Notes: a model not told the origin generated them from the sequence alone. 64,000 bases of DNA from Histoplasma ohiense (GCA_017607445.1 JAEVHH010000006.1:1798001-1862000), one strand, 5' to 3'; positions 1 through 12,534 are shown, counted from the first letter of the stretch. Numbers and translations: made by a program.

Positions 1-292
1 TCTAATGAAATCATCACCACCCTCATCTTCAATGATTTTTTATTTAAAAAGAATACATCAATTTATCAAACAAAGTACACTGTATCTTTCTATGCAATTT
101 TTATTGTGAAATTCAAAGTTTTGATTGTATGATTGCATTTTCCATTTTGGGTTGAGTTTTGTGTTGTTGCAATTTCTTTGATCAATATTGCAATATTGAT
201 TTCAATCTTCAATATCTGTTTTTCTTTCTTGTTGCTTTTGCTTCTTCTTCTTCTTTGAATAAGATCTTGATACTAATTAAAGTTATGATAGA
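1..292 (+). other. A2 3' non-coding zone, upstream of the antisense gene
   Basis: Matches 10010-10280 of A1 in reverse orientation. It holds no convincing ORF. By position it is the 5' flank of the opposite-strand gene and part of the region between pol and the 3' LTR of A2. T-rich runs occur; no promoter motif is clear. Confidence 0.6.
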
Positions 293-1444
293 ATGTCAGA
301 ACCAGCTGTTTCTGTTGCTGATTCAGAGTCTATAAAGAGTGATATGCTGTCTGTCATTGAGAGCATTTGCTTGAATTGTCTGAAGAGATTGCAGAACTCT
401 TCAGTATATTCTTGTTTTGTGAACAATGAACAGACACACTGTCACATCTGTCATATATCAAATAGAAGTTGTGCTGCCATAAGTTTTCTTAAACTGAGGT
501 TGTTATAAGTACTAACAGATTATAGATGTCTGAGCACTTTCACAAAATCAGTTAATCTTTGATCAATGAATTTCACAAGATACTGCTCTTCAACAAAGTT
601 CTGAATGAGAGATTTGCCACATATCAAACTGTCATTGCAAGATTTGTACTTGATATGCAGATCTACAAGAATGTAGATGAGATTCTAGAATTCTATATAA
701 ACTCTGATGATCTGTTGTCACAGCAGAGTGTGGTATTCAATCATAGCAGCATTTCAGAAAGCACATTTTCATATTCTGCTATTACATCAGTGTCATTCTT
801 GCTGAGCCAAGATCTTGATATGTTATTTGAGTTGACTGATAATATAGATGAAGATGAGGAAGTGAATGATTCTGTTGAAGTGTTAGAAAGAAACACAGCA
901 GTATATTGCTGTTGTTGTATTCAACATTTAACAATGTCCCCTCACCATCATTGTGAGTCTGCTGAGAATTGATACAAAAAATGCAAGCACTGCTTGATGA
1001 TAAAGCACATCTGCATTTCAGTAAGTTATTATTCAAAACAGATGTTTTTTATGATATATAATATTAACTTTCTATTAGATGTCAGTGAATGCTGTTGAAT
1101 TGACTCAGATGATTATCAACACTGCTGAGAATCTAATTGTCACTGATGTGAACACTTCAAATGTTAACATTTTGCAGAGCACTGTGACTGCAGTGATTAA
1201 ATTCTTTGCTGTGAAGATTCAAGAGATTCAATGAGATGATTCTTCTGAGACTTCAGTTGAAACAGTGATTGATGAGATTTCAATGATTACATCATCAGTT
1301 GCAGCTCTCAAGTCATCATTGAAACATCATGCTTCATCAGTTGAGAAAATCTGAAATAATAAGCAGGTTTGTCTTGATGACAATTTCTTGAATGACACTG
1401 ATCAAGCTGAGACAGATCTGTTTTTTAATCTCTGAGTAGAATAA
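293..1444 (+). pseudogene. Antisense multi-exon six-cysteine gene of A2
   Basis: Runs opposite to A2 gag-pol. Exon 1 is 293-478 (62 codons), intron 479-525, exon 2 526-1020 (165 codons), intron 1021-1078, exon 3 1079-1444; all junctions are in phase 0. The second intron begins GTAAGT and ends TTAG; the first begins ATAAGT here but GTAAGT in A1 and A3. The predicted product is up to 348 aa. Exon 1 encodes C-x2-C-x11-C-x8-C-x2-C-x6-C and exon 2 repeats it with x9 in the centre, followed by an acidic linker and an S/T/E-rich tail. I do not recognise the family; zinc binding is inferred from cysteine spacing only. Stops in this copy: TAA 553, TGA 970, 1232, 1352 and 1433. Those at 1232 and 1433 are TGA in all four copies, so the true end could be 1234 or 1435. 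Confidence 0.7.
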
Positions 1445-3668
1445 ATATATTCAGCAGTCATTGTTGTTTTCTTCATTTTCATTTACTGACTGACTTCTGA
1501 TAGATTTTATTAAATTGTTTCAAGTACTTCTGACTGTTCATCAAGTTTTCCTCAGATTCTCAAGAATTATCTGCATCTGTACAATCTTTTCATTTGACAA
1601 GATATTGTGTTTGACTGTAGTACTGACATTTGTCTAATATAGCTTCAACTTCTCATTTCTCTTGTGTGTCTATAATTATCAGTTCTGCTTGCAGAATCTG
1701 TCTGTTGTGTATGTGATATGATTTGAGAAGGGAAACATGAAATACAGAATGAATTTCTTTATATTATGATGTGAGTTTCAGTTTGTACATCTGTGTACTG
1801 TGAATATCAATTATTTGAAAGAGACCCAAAAATTGATGATCTAGTTTGAGTGAGAATTGCAAGATGGATATATTTTTTGCATGCAGCATTACTCAGTTCT
1901 CTATCTTAAAGTTTTTTGATATATGACACTGATTGTAATACTTTTTCTCAGCTGCTTTGACAGCTTTCAGACATTCTCAGATCTTATTCTTCACTTGCTT
2001 CATTCATTCCACTTGTTCTATTGCTGATTTTGATGTGTCTGTGCTTGGAGGTTCCACATCTATGCAAAGTTCAGTTGATCGGCTGATCATTGCTTCAGAT
2101 GATGTCATTTTTATCAATGTGTGGAAGGTGTTGTTATATGCTCATTGCATCAGAGAAATCCATTCTATCCAATTATCTTGCTGATAGCTGCAGTATGTGT
2201 GAAGATAATGTTCAATCATTTGATTCAATTGTTCTGTCTGGCTGTCAGTTTGTGGATGAAATGCTGTCGATAATTTTTGTTGAACATGGAGCAGGTAATA
2301 TAATGTCAATCAAAACTTGCTATTTATTAATGAATCTCAGTTGCTAATAATGTTTGCAGATAGATCAAAGTTCTTCACAATTCTTCATACAATAATATCT
2401 GCAAGTTCTTCTGCATCTAGCTCTGAAGATGTGGGCACAATTATGACTCATTTGATGAATAAATCAACAAATACAACAATAGTATTATAGATTTGACTTC
2501 TCTTTTTATTATCTGACAGATCTTCAATAAAGTCCATGCTAATTGTATGTCATTTCTTATCTGGCACTGAATGTGATTGTAGCAACTCATACAGCTTGTG
2601 CTGTGGTATCTTGACACATTGACAAACATCACAAATTCTCACATATTCTGCAATCTCATTGCTCATACCATGTCATAAGTATTTGTGTTTGATTGCTTCA
2701 ATGGTTTTGTCACATTCAAAATGATCATCTTGAAGATTATTGTGATTCATTTTCATTATTTCATGTCTTACAGCTTTGTTTTGTAGTATATAGACTTTAT
2801 TATCTTTTCTGAGCAGATCATCTTTATCTACTGCTCAGATTGAATGATTATCTACACTAGTGTCATTCATCTCTAGTCTTCTGTGAAGTTCAGATATGTT
2901 GATGTCTCTATTCTGAATCTGCAGTAAGAGTTCAATGATAGATTCAGCTATCTCTTTGTAATAGACTGTCTCAGACTCAAATATCTTGACAGCTAGAATC
3001 TGTGACATCAGAGTTTCTAGATTTAATCTTATAACATCTGTGATTTCATTCTCATCTGCAGATGTGTTCTTTATTCTGCAGAGATTGTTATCATCAACAA
3101 TTATAAGTCTCTTCACTCAATAATTTTCATTAGCTTGCAGATCTTTTTGCATCATCTTGATACATTGATCTAACTTTGTATTTTCTTTTATCTTTAGTAA
3201 TTTAAAGATCTTTTTATGCAGCTTCTTTTACAGAGTAGAAAGCTCTGTCAAAAAAGCTGTATGTTTTATGAAATCTGAGTGATGACTTGATGCATCTATG
3301 GGATTATTTTTCTCAGAACAGTGCTCTATTTCAAAATTGAACACTGAGAGTATTTTCATTCAGTGAATCTGACACTCATTTAGCTGCTTTGTTGTCATGA
3401 AATGTTGGAGATTGATATGATCAGATAAAACAGTTATTGAGTGTCTGCTATCATATAAGTAGTGATGCCATTGTTTGAAAGCTTCTACAATCAGCAACAT
3501 TTCTAGATCATATGTTTGATAACATCTTTCTGTTTCTGTGAGCTTTCTAGATCAAAACATGATTGAATGTCAGTGATTATCATTTATTAATTATGATATT
3601 ACTGCAGTGATTGCAACATCAGATCTGTTCATTTCTATACAGAGTTTTCACTGTGGATCAAAGTGGAT
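1425..3668 (-). pseudogene. A2 pol, C-terminal half (RNase H to chromodomain)
   Basis: Continuation of A2 pol beyond the A1 insertion. In minus-strand order it encodes the end of RNase H, an integrase HHCC zinc domain (about 2760-2620), the integrase core, and a chromodomain near 1660-1530. The stop is TAA at 1427-1425. Many in-frame TGA codons interrupt it. The piece 3116-2835 is the longest clear stretch and matches 7176-7457 of A1. The product would have processed and integrated retroelement cDNA; this copy is dead. Confidence 0.85.
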
Positions 3669-3939
3669 TGTAATAGGCGCAACGGAGATATCTATATTAG
3701 GAAATAGCTATGTGGCGATAGAAGAACACAGAACACGCCAGAATTAATGAGGAGGGACATAGCACACAGCACCATAGACAGCTGTAGCACATGGTGGTCA
3801 TCTATATAATGCTCACTGATATCTGTAGATATTGGGAGATCAGCAATTAGCTTTGAATAATAGAGATTGCTACCTTCTTAACATTCTATATGTGTACTTC
3901 ACACTACTCCCATAATTATATCTACAACCATCTCTCACA
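3669..3939 (+). repeat. 5' LTR of A1
   Basis: 271 bp, TG...CA ends. TATATAAT at 3803-3810 is a plausible core promoter and recurs at the same place in the other A LTRs. Retains CpG in GGCGCAACGG near its start. Confidence 0.93.
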
Positions 3940-4044
3940 ATTCTAATCACTCATAACTTTATTTGAGTGGTCTGTTGTTATGCACACCTACAATAAAGCA
4001 CACAATATTAGTTAAAACATGCAACATTAGTTAAAACATGCAAG
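3940..4044 (+). other. A1 leader between LTR and gag
   Basis: 105 nt with a short direct repeat (TTAGTTAAAACATGCAA, twice near 4012-4043). The bases just after the LTR do not start with TGG, so a tRNA primer-binding site is not evident. Confidence 0.5.
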
Positions 4045-5103
4045 ATGGTCTTGATATGTGCAAGATCTCTTGAAAACCAATCTGAATCCTCTACTGCCTT
4101 CAATGATCACAATGTGTGTTTGCAACAGTTGAATGATCAAATTTGTGAATGAGAGCAGCAATTAGCTATTCTGCATGCACAACAGTGGCTCAATGAGTTG
4201 AAAGCACAGATTTGTGGAGATACTCTCATCAAGCCTCAATTAACCCAAAATATCACCACAGAACCACCGCAAAATCAATCTGTGAATGATATGAATGATG
4301 ATAATGAAACACCACTGAGGTTGGAGATTAAGGACTATTATCAAGGAAAAAATATGTTAGAATTCAAGGACTATAAAGATCACATGTTGACTCTTTTTAC
4401 ACATCACCACTGGTATTATCAAAAAAAAGAACACAAGATAAATGATGCTAAACTCTACCTTGACACCCACATTAAGCAGAAGTGGTTGAATTTTGTATCA
4501 TTATATAAGAGACATGAAGGAGCAACACTGTTGACTTTTGATGATATGTTATCACACCTAGAAATGCAAATTAATGATCCACAGAACCAGCATCAATTGA
4601 CAAGTCAAAAATTTCAAGATACAAAACAACAAGAATGGCAATCAATACACAATTTCTCTAAATATCTCAAAGACTGAGAATACTACTTACCCTCATATAG
4701 TAAAGAACAAAGAATGGATAACTTGCATAGTAAGATGTTGAAGATATTACACACTGAATTTGACCATTGAAATCAAGAGCCTCAGAACTATGAAGAGTTG
4801 CTTTGAACTCTACAGACTCTTGAGAAAAATATGCCAGAGTGATGGCATGCTATTTGCAAAGAAAGATCTGCAATATTCATAGAGAATCAGTGTTGTTCTG
4901 ATAAATCTAGCAACTGTCAGAACAAGAGGAAATGAGAGGAACAAATGGATTCAACAGAACAAATCAAGAAAGATAAATATAACTGAATGAAGGAGTGTTC
5001 TCACTGTCATAAGAAGGGTCATGTTGCAAATGATTGTTGAATGTTACACCTCAAAAAGTGCAACCAAGTTCAACAAACAAAAAACCAGCAATTCCAATTG
5101 TAG
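4045..5103 (+). pseudogene. gag: A1 gag (nucleocapsid precursor)
   Basis: 352 ancestral codons from ATG 4045 to TAG 5101-5103; the same start and length hold in A2 and A4. An N-terminal Q-rich, coiled-coil-like stretch precedes a capsid-like middle. A CCHC zinc knuckle near the C-terminus (C-x2-C-x4-H-x4-C, about 4996-5037) is the RNA-binding nucleocapsid motif. Premature TGA codons occur, for example at 4150 where A2 reads CAA. Pol follows in the -1 frame. Confidence 0.88.
5079..5085 (+). promoter_or_regulatory. Candidate -1 ribosomal frameshift site AAAAAAC (A1)
   Basis: In the gag frame the codons read ACA AAA AAC, so the heptamer has canonical X XXY YYZ phasing. It lies 16 nt before the gag stop, and pol opens in the -1 frame just after it. 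The same site is AAAAAAC in A3 and AAAAAAT in A2 and A4. Confidence 0.72.
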
Positions 5104-8100
5104 AAGCAGCTGCTGCATTGGGAATACAAACAACTAGACTGCAAGATAAACAATTATTGATGATGAATACATGAATACTGACAGAAGTGAAATGATTGAT
5201 GGTGTGGATGCTAGTGGATTCTGACACAGATGTGAACTTCATGTCCCACATCTGGGCATCAAAATATTTCTTGAAGGCAGAAGATAAATCAAAAGTAGTG
5301 AAAGCAGTTGATAATCATAAGATTAAATCATATGAACAATGAAGAGCTGCAATGAAGATTATCAATGATGAACATGTTCTTCAAAAAGGATTCCACCATT
5401 TCAAAGAAGTCAATATTAGCAGATATGATGTAATTTTGAGCATGCTGTGGTTGGAAGCTGCGAACCCTGATATCAACTGGGTGTGAAGATGCTGAATCTA
5501 TAGAAAAGCATCAAATATTAACCACATGCATCTGAATACTGCTAAAGAATTTGCAATACTAATTGATGATGGCAATATTATATTCACTGCTTTACCATTA
5601 CAAGCTGTGAGTGCAGCAACTGAGTCAAATATCCCAGATGATTATAAAGATTATCTTGATGTATTCTGAGAAGACATATCTGACACAGAACATACACCTC
5701 ATGATCATGTCATAGATCTCAAACCTGGCAAGAAACTCTCATACTGACTGATATATAACTTATCATCTCAAGAACTCTCCATTCTCTGAGAATATATTGA
5801 AAAAGTGTTAGAGAAGAATTGGATACATCTGTCCAAGAGCCCAGCCAGCATGCCAGTATTATTCACACCCAAGAAAGATGAAACCCTGCATCTTTGTGTG
5901 GATTATTGAGGATTGAATGAAATAATGATCAAGAATCGATATCCACTGCCCTTGATAAGTGAAATACTTGATAGATTAGCAGATACCAAAATATATACAC
6001 AGCTGAATCTTAGAGATGCATATCATAGAATTTGCATACAAGCAGAGGATGAATGGAAAACAGCATTTCAAACACAATATGAACATTTTGAATATCTAGT
6101 CTTATCTTTTGAACTAACCAATGTCCCTGCAACCTTTCAATCTTATATCAACAAAGCCCTCAGCGACCTTTTAGACATATATTGTGTGGCTTACCTTGAC
6201 AATATCATAATCTATTCAAACACACTTGATGAACATGTCGTCCATGTTAAGAATGTGCTGGAACAGTTAAGGCGATGGAGACTATATGCCAAACTTAGTA
6301 AGTGTACATTCCACACAACAGAAATTGGATTTTAGGGTTTTGTGGTTACCACACAGAGCATTACTGTTGAGAAACACCATGTCAACACAATTCTAGATTG
6401 ATCAGAACCACAAACTATAAACAAATTGCAAATATTTCTAGAATTCATCAATTTCTATCATTGATTCATATACAAGTTCTCAATAATAACAGCACCCCTG
6501 ACTGAATTGTTAAAAGGTTATGAAATGAAAAGAGGGAAGAATAATGCATCTGTCCAGTTAGATGAAAACTGCAAGCACACAATTTTGCAGTTAAAAGAAT
6601 GCTTTACAAAAGCATCATTGTTGATTCATTTTGATCCACAGTGAAAGCTCTGTATAGAAACAGATGGATCTGATGTTGCAATTGCTGCAGTAATATCACA
6701 ATTAATGAATGATGATCACTGACATCCAATCATGTTTTGGTCTAGAAAGCTCACAGAAACAGAAAGACATTATCAAACATATGATCTAGAAATGTTGCTG
6801 ATTGTAGAAGCTTTCAGACAATGACATCACTACTTATATGATAGCAGACACTCAATAACTGTTTTATCTGACCATGTCAACCTCCAGCACTTCATGACAA
6901 TGAAGCAGCTAAATGAGTATCAGATTCACTGAATGAAAATGCTCTCAGTGTTCAATTTTGAAATAGAGCATCATTCTGAGAAAAATAATCCCACAGATGT
7001 ATCAAGTCATTACTCAGATTTTATAAAATATACAGCTCTCTTGATGAGACTCTCTACTCTGCAAGAGAAGCTGTGTAAAGAGATCTTTAAGTCACTAAAG
7101 ACAAAAAAAAACACAAAGTTAGATCAATGTATCAAGATGATGTGAAAAGATCTGCAAGCTAATGAAAATTGTTGAGTGAAGAGATCTGTAGTTATCAATG
7201 ACAACAATCTCTGCAGAATAAAGAATGCATCTGTGAATGAGAATGAGATCACAGACATTACAGAGTTAAATCTAGAGACTCTGATGCCACAGATTCTAGC
7301 TGTCAAGATATTTGAGTTCAAGACAGTCTATCACAAAGAGATAGCTGAATCTATCATCAAACTCTTACTGCAGATTCAGAATAGAGACATCAGCATATCT
7401 GAACTTCACAGAAGACTAGAGATGAGTGACACTAGTATAGATAATTATTCAATCTGAGTAGTAGATAAAGATGATCTGCTCAGAAAAGATGATAAAGTCT
7501 ACATACTGCAAGACAAGATCATAAAACATGAAATAATGAAAATGAACCACAATGATTCTCAAGGTAGCCATTTTGAACATGACAAAACCATTGAAGCAAT
7601 CAAACACAAGTACTTGTGGCATGGTATGAGCAATGAGATTGCAGAATATGTGAGAACTTGTGATATTTGTCAATGCATCAAGATACCACAGCACAAGCCA
7701 TATGGGTTGCTACAACCACATCCAGTGCCAGATAAGAAATGGCATACAATTAGCATGGACTTTATTGAAGATCTGCCAGATAATAAAAAGAGAAGTCAAA
7801 TCTATAATACTATTGTTGTATTTGTTGATTTATTCATCAAATGAGCCATAATTGTGCCCACATCTTCAGAGCTAGATGTAGAAGAATTCACAGATATTAT
7901 TGTATGAAGAATTGCAAAGAACTTTGACCTATCTGCAAACATTATTAGCAATTAAAATTCATTAATAAATAGCAAGTTTTGATTGATATTATGTTACCTG
8001 CTTCATGTCCAACAAAAATTATCAACAGCATTCCACCCACAAACTGACAGCCAGACAGAACAATTGAAACAGGTGATTGAACATTATCTTCACACATATT

Positions 8101-8867
8101 GCAGCTATCAGCAAGATAATTGGATAGAATGAATTCTTCTGACACAATGAGCATATAACAACACCTTCCACACATCAATAAAAATGACACCATCTGAAGC
8201 AATGATCGGCCGACCAACTGAACTTTGCATAGATGTGGAACCCCCAAGCATGGATGCATCAAAATCAGCAATGAAACAAGTGGAATGGATGAAACAAACA
8301 GAGAACAAGATCTGAGAATGCCTGAAAGCTGTCAAAGCAGCTGAGAAAAAGTATTACAATCAGTGTCATATATCAAAAAGCTTTAAGATAGAAGACTGAG
8401 TAATGCTGCATGCAAAAAACATATTCATCTTGCAATCCTCACTCAAACTAGATCATCAATTTTTGAGTCTCTTTCAAATAATTGATATCCACAGTACACA
8501 GACGTACAAACTGAAACTCACACTGTAATATAAAGAAATTCATCTCATATTTCATGTTTCCCTTCTCAAATCATATCACATATGTGACAGACAAATCCTG
8601 CAAGCAGAACTGATAATTATAGACACACAAGAGAAATGAGAAGTTGAAGCTATATTAGACAAGCATCAGTATCACAGTCAAACACAGTATCTTATCAAAT
8701 GGAAAGATTGTACAGATGCAGACAATTCTTGAGAATCTGAGAAAAACTTAATAAACAGTCAGAAGTACTTGAAACAGTTTAATAAAATCTATCAGAAGTC
8801 AGTCAGTAAACAAAAACAAAGAAGACAACAATGACTGCTGAATATACTTATTTCACTCAGAGATTAA
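5086..8867 (+). pseudogene. pol: A1 pol: protease, RT, RNase H, integrase, chromodomain
   Basis: Ancestral frame runs about 1260 codons to TAA 8865-8867. A protease Asp motif (VDSD, GAT at 5217) is followed by RT about 5820-6350. The RT catalytic YLDD reads YLDN (AAT at 6201-6203). RNase H spans about 6640-6900, the integrase HHCC domain 7540-7680 and the core 7740-8110. A C-terminal chromodomain follows at about 8640-8770, with the pattern of a chromatin-targeting chromovirus. Many TGA stops plus a TAG near 6334 (TTG in A4) kill it. Confidence 0.9.
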
Positions 8868-9996
8868 AAAACAGATCTGCCTCAGCTTGATCAGTGTTAT
8901 TCAAGAAATTGTCATCAAGACAAATCTGCTTATTATCCCAGATTTTCTCAACTGATGAAGCACAACATTTCAACAATGACTTGGAAGCTGTGATCAATGA
9001 TATAATCATCAGAATCTCATCAATCACTGTTTCAGCTGAAGCCTCAGAAGAATCATCTCATTGAATCTCTCAAATCTTCACAGTAAAGAATCTAATCACT
9101 GCAGTCACAGCACTCTGCAAAACATTAATATTCAAAGCATTCACATCAGTGACAATCAGATTCTCAGCAGTGTTGATAATCATCTGAGTCAATTCAACAG
9201 CATTCACTGACATCTAATAGAAAGTTAATATTATATACTGTAAAAACATTTGTTTTGAATAATAACTTATCAGAATACAGACATACTTTGTCACTGAGCA
9301 GTGCTTGCATTTTTTGCATCAACCCTCAGCAGACTCACAATGATGATGGGGGGATGTTGTCAAATATTGAATACAATGACAGCAATATGCTGCTGTGTTT
9401 CTTTCTAACACTTCAACAGAATCATTCACTTCCTCATCTTCATCTACATTATCAGTCAACTCAAATAATGTATCAAGATCTTGACTCAGTAAGGATGACA
9501 CTGATGTAATAGCAGAATGCAAAAACATACTTTCTGAAATGCTGCTATGATCAAATGTCACACTCTGCTGTGACAACAGATCATCAGAGTTTATAGAATT
9601 CTAGAATCTCATCTGCATTCTTGTAGATCTGCACATCAAGTACAAACCTTGCAACAGCAGTTTGATATGTGACAAATCTCTCATTCAGAACTTCATCAGA
9701 GAGCAGCATCTTATGAAATTCATTGATCAAAAATTGACTGATTTCACAAAAGCACTCAGACATCTATAATCCATTAGTACCCATAACAACCTCAGTTTAA
9801 GAAAACTTACAGCAGCACAACTTCTATTTGATATATGGCAGATGTGACAGCATATCCATTCATCATTCACAAAGCAAGAGTATACTGAGGGGTTCTGCAA
9901 CCTCTTCAGACAACCCAAGCAAATGCTCTTGATGGCAGACAGTATATTCCTCTTCATAGACTTCAAACCAGCAACAGAAACAGCTGGTTCTGACAT
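8848..9996 (-). pseudogene. Antisense multi-exon six-cysteine gene of A1
   Basis: Opposite to pol. Exon 1 is 9996-9811, intron 9810-9764, exon 2 9763-9271, intron 9270-9214, exon 3 9213-8848. Intron 1 keeps GTAAGT, a CTAAT branch-like sequence and TATAG. Intron 2 starts ATAAGT here, a decayed donor. Exon 2 is 2 nt shorter than in A2 and A4, from a deletion near 9597, which shifts the frame. Both six-cysteine modules can be read. At the place where the other copies have a TGA late in exon 3, this copy has TGG. Its 3' end overlaps the end of pol by up to 20 nt. Confidence 0.7.
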
Positions 9997-10544
9997 TCTA
10001 TCATAACTTTAATCAGTACCAAGACCTTGTTCAAAAGAGGAGGAGAAGCAAAAGCAATCAAACAAGAAAGAAAAACAGATGTTGAAGATTGGAACCAATA
10101 TTGCAATGTTGGTCAAAGAGATTGCAACAACACAAAACTCAACCCAAAATGGAAAACACAACCATGCAACCAAAACTTCGAATTTCACAATAAAAATCAC
10201 ATAGAAGGATACAGCATACTTTGTTTGATAAATTGATATATTCTTTTTAAATAAAAAATCATTGATGATGATGATGGTGATGATTTTGTTAGAGAACAAT
10301 TTTTGAGTGTAAAAGTCAAAAAAAAGAGGTTCAGAAGTTGTGTCTAAATCATGATTGAACTGCAATGACACTGAAGATGGAAAAACATTCTCTCAAAACA
10401 GCAACACTTCAGAATTAACCTCAACAATTAATTCAACCCAATTCTGCAAACTTCATACAATATCAACCACACAGCACATATTACAAACTTCACACATTGC
10501 AGTAAAAAGCTCTGAGAACCAGGTCTTTGAAGAAGGGAGATAAT
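9997..10544. other. A1 region between antisense gene and 3' LTR
   Basis: About 550 bp without a credible ORF in either direction. It would hold the promoter and 5' UTR of the opposite-strand gene. It ends in a purine run (AGAAGGGAGATAA, just before 10545) that fits the polypurine tract for plus-strand priming. Confidence 0.6.
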
Positions 10545-10815
10545 TGTAATAGACACAACAGAGATATCTATATTAGAAAATAGCTATATGGCAATAGAAG
10601 AACACAGAACACACCAGAATTAATGAGGAGAAACATAGCACATGACATCATAGACAGCCATAGCACATAATGATCGCCTATATAATACTCACTGATATTC
10701 ATAGATATTGAGAGATCAGCAATTAGCTTTGAATAATAGAGATTGCTATCTTCTTAACATTCTATGTGTGTACTTCACACTACTCCCATAATTATATCTA
10801 CAACCATCTCTCACA
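10545..10815 (+). repeat. 3' LTR of A1
   Basis: 271 bp, TGTAATAG...TCACA. Nearly all CpGs present in the 5' LTR are TG or CA here. Confidence 0.93.
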
Positions 10816-11575
10816 TGAATCAACAACAGTGCTTTTGTAAAGCATTCTTTTAACTGCAAAATTGCATGCTTGCAGTTTTCATCTAACTGAACAGATGCAT
10901 TATTCTTCCCTCTTTTTGTTTCATAACCTTTTAACAATTCAGTCAGAGGTGCTGTTATTATCAAGAACTTGTATATAAATTGACAATAGAAATTGATGAA
11001 TTCTAGAAATATTTGCAATTCATTTATAGTTTGTGGTTCTGATCAATCTAGAATTGTGTTGACACAGTGTTTCTCAACAGTAATATTCTGCATGATAACC
11101 ACAAAACCCAAAAATCCAATTTCTGTTGCATGGAACATACACTTACTAAGTTTGGCATATAGTCTTCAACACCTTAACTGTTCCAGCACATTCTTAACAT
11201 AGACAACATACTTATCAAGTGTGTTTGAATAGATTACAATATTGTCAAGATAAGCCACACAATATACATAGGCTGGCTGGTGGGACCATGAATTTCATAT
11301 TTGATTTGATTTGGTTTGGTCCCAGTCCATTTCTTGGCGTGATTTTCAGTGGGACCAGGATCAGAATGGGAGTGTAAAGTGACTAGAATTATTAGAACAT
11401 GAGTGAAATGGGACTAATAAATCTTGATATTTCATGTAAAGTGACTGACTATCAAAAATAAGAACATGACCTGGGACTGACTATGATTTTGACTGAGGTT
11501 TGGTCCCATTCTGATGATTATATAATACATATCTTAGATATCAATCTGATGATATGATTGGTGGAGATATCACCT

Positions 11576-12420
11576 CTATCTAGTGCTGTCAACCAATTTG
11601 CCCCTGCCAACCTATCTACTGCTGCTAATCTATCGCCGCTGCTAAGCTATCCCTCGCTGCTAAGCTATCCCTCGCTGCTAAGCTATCCCTCGCTGCTAAG
11701 CTATCACTGCTAATCTATCTATTGCTGCAAGCTATCGCTCGCTGCTAAGCTATCGCTGCCAACCTATCTATCGCTGCCAATTTATCTACCACTGCCAATC
11801 TATCTATTGCTGCTAATCTATCGCTGCCAACCTATCTATCGCTGCCAATTTATCTACCACTGCCAATCTATCTATTGCTGCTAATCTATCGCTGCCAACC
11901 TATCTATCGCTGCCAATTTATCTACCACTGCCAATCTATCTATTGCTGCTAATCTATCGCCGCTGCCAATCTATCCCTCACTGCTAAGCTATCCCTCGCT
12001 GCTAAGCTATCACAGCCAATCTATCGCTGCTAATCTATCGCTGCCAACCTATCTACCGCGGCGAATCTATCTATCGCTGCCAATTTATCTACCACTGCCA
12101 ATCTATCTATCGCTGCCAATCTATTGCTGCTAATCTATCGCTGCTAATCTATCACTGCTGCCAATCTATCTTTCGCTGCTAATCTATCGCCGCTGCCAAT
12201 CTATCCCTCGCTGCTAAGCTATCCCTCGCTGCTAAGCTATCCCTCACTACTAAGCTATCTATCACTGCTAATCTATCGCTGCCAACCTATCTATCACTGC
12301 CAATCTATCTATCGCTGCTAATCTATCGCTGCTAATCTATCGCTGCTAATCTATCGCTGCTAATCTATCGCTGCTAATCTATCGCTGCCAACCTATCTAC
12401 CGCGGCGAATCTATCTATCA
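11576..12420. repeat. Minisatellite inside hAT-like copy 1
   Basis: About 850 bp of tandem, irregular units built on CTATCGCTGCTAAT and CTATCCCTCGCTGCTAAG (14- and 18-bp forms), mixed with variants such as CTATCTACCACTGCCAAT. CpG survives in many units, unlike the host element. Confidence 0.9.
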
Positions 12421-12534
12421 CTATCATTACTAGTTCAAAATAGAACTAGAGCATAAATACACTAAACTTCTTTTGATAGGTAATGATTTTTGGTAACGCT
12501 CATAGCATTATATCATCTATATAGGGTAAATCAT

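Larger units (their letters stand above)
3669..10815 (+). mobile_element. Chromovirus copy A1 (family A), full length, 7147 bp
   Basis: Two 271-bp LTRs (3669-3939, 10545-10815) begin TGTAATAG and end CACA, flanked by TGGAT and TGAAT. Order: leader, gag, -1 slippery site, pol (PR-RT-RH-IN-chromodomain), opposite-strand gene, 3' LTR. It is inserted in the opposite orientation into A2. The 5' LTR keeps several CpGs that the 3' LTR has lost, so the CpG loss came after insertion. Confidence 0.95.

Noticed and set aside
10009..10371. 120-aa minus-strand ORF next to the A1 3' LTR
   Set aside because: Low-complexity F/I/S-rich frame in the non-coding zone; its counterparts at 31661-31921 and 44226-44459 are shorter and diverge in frame.
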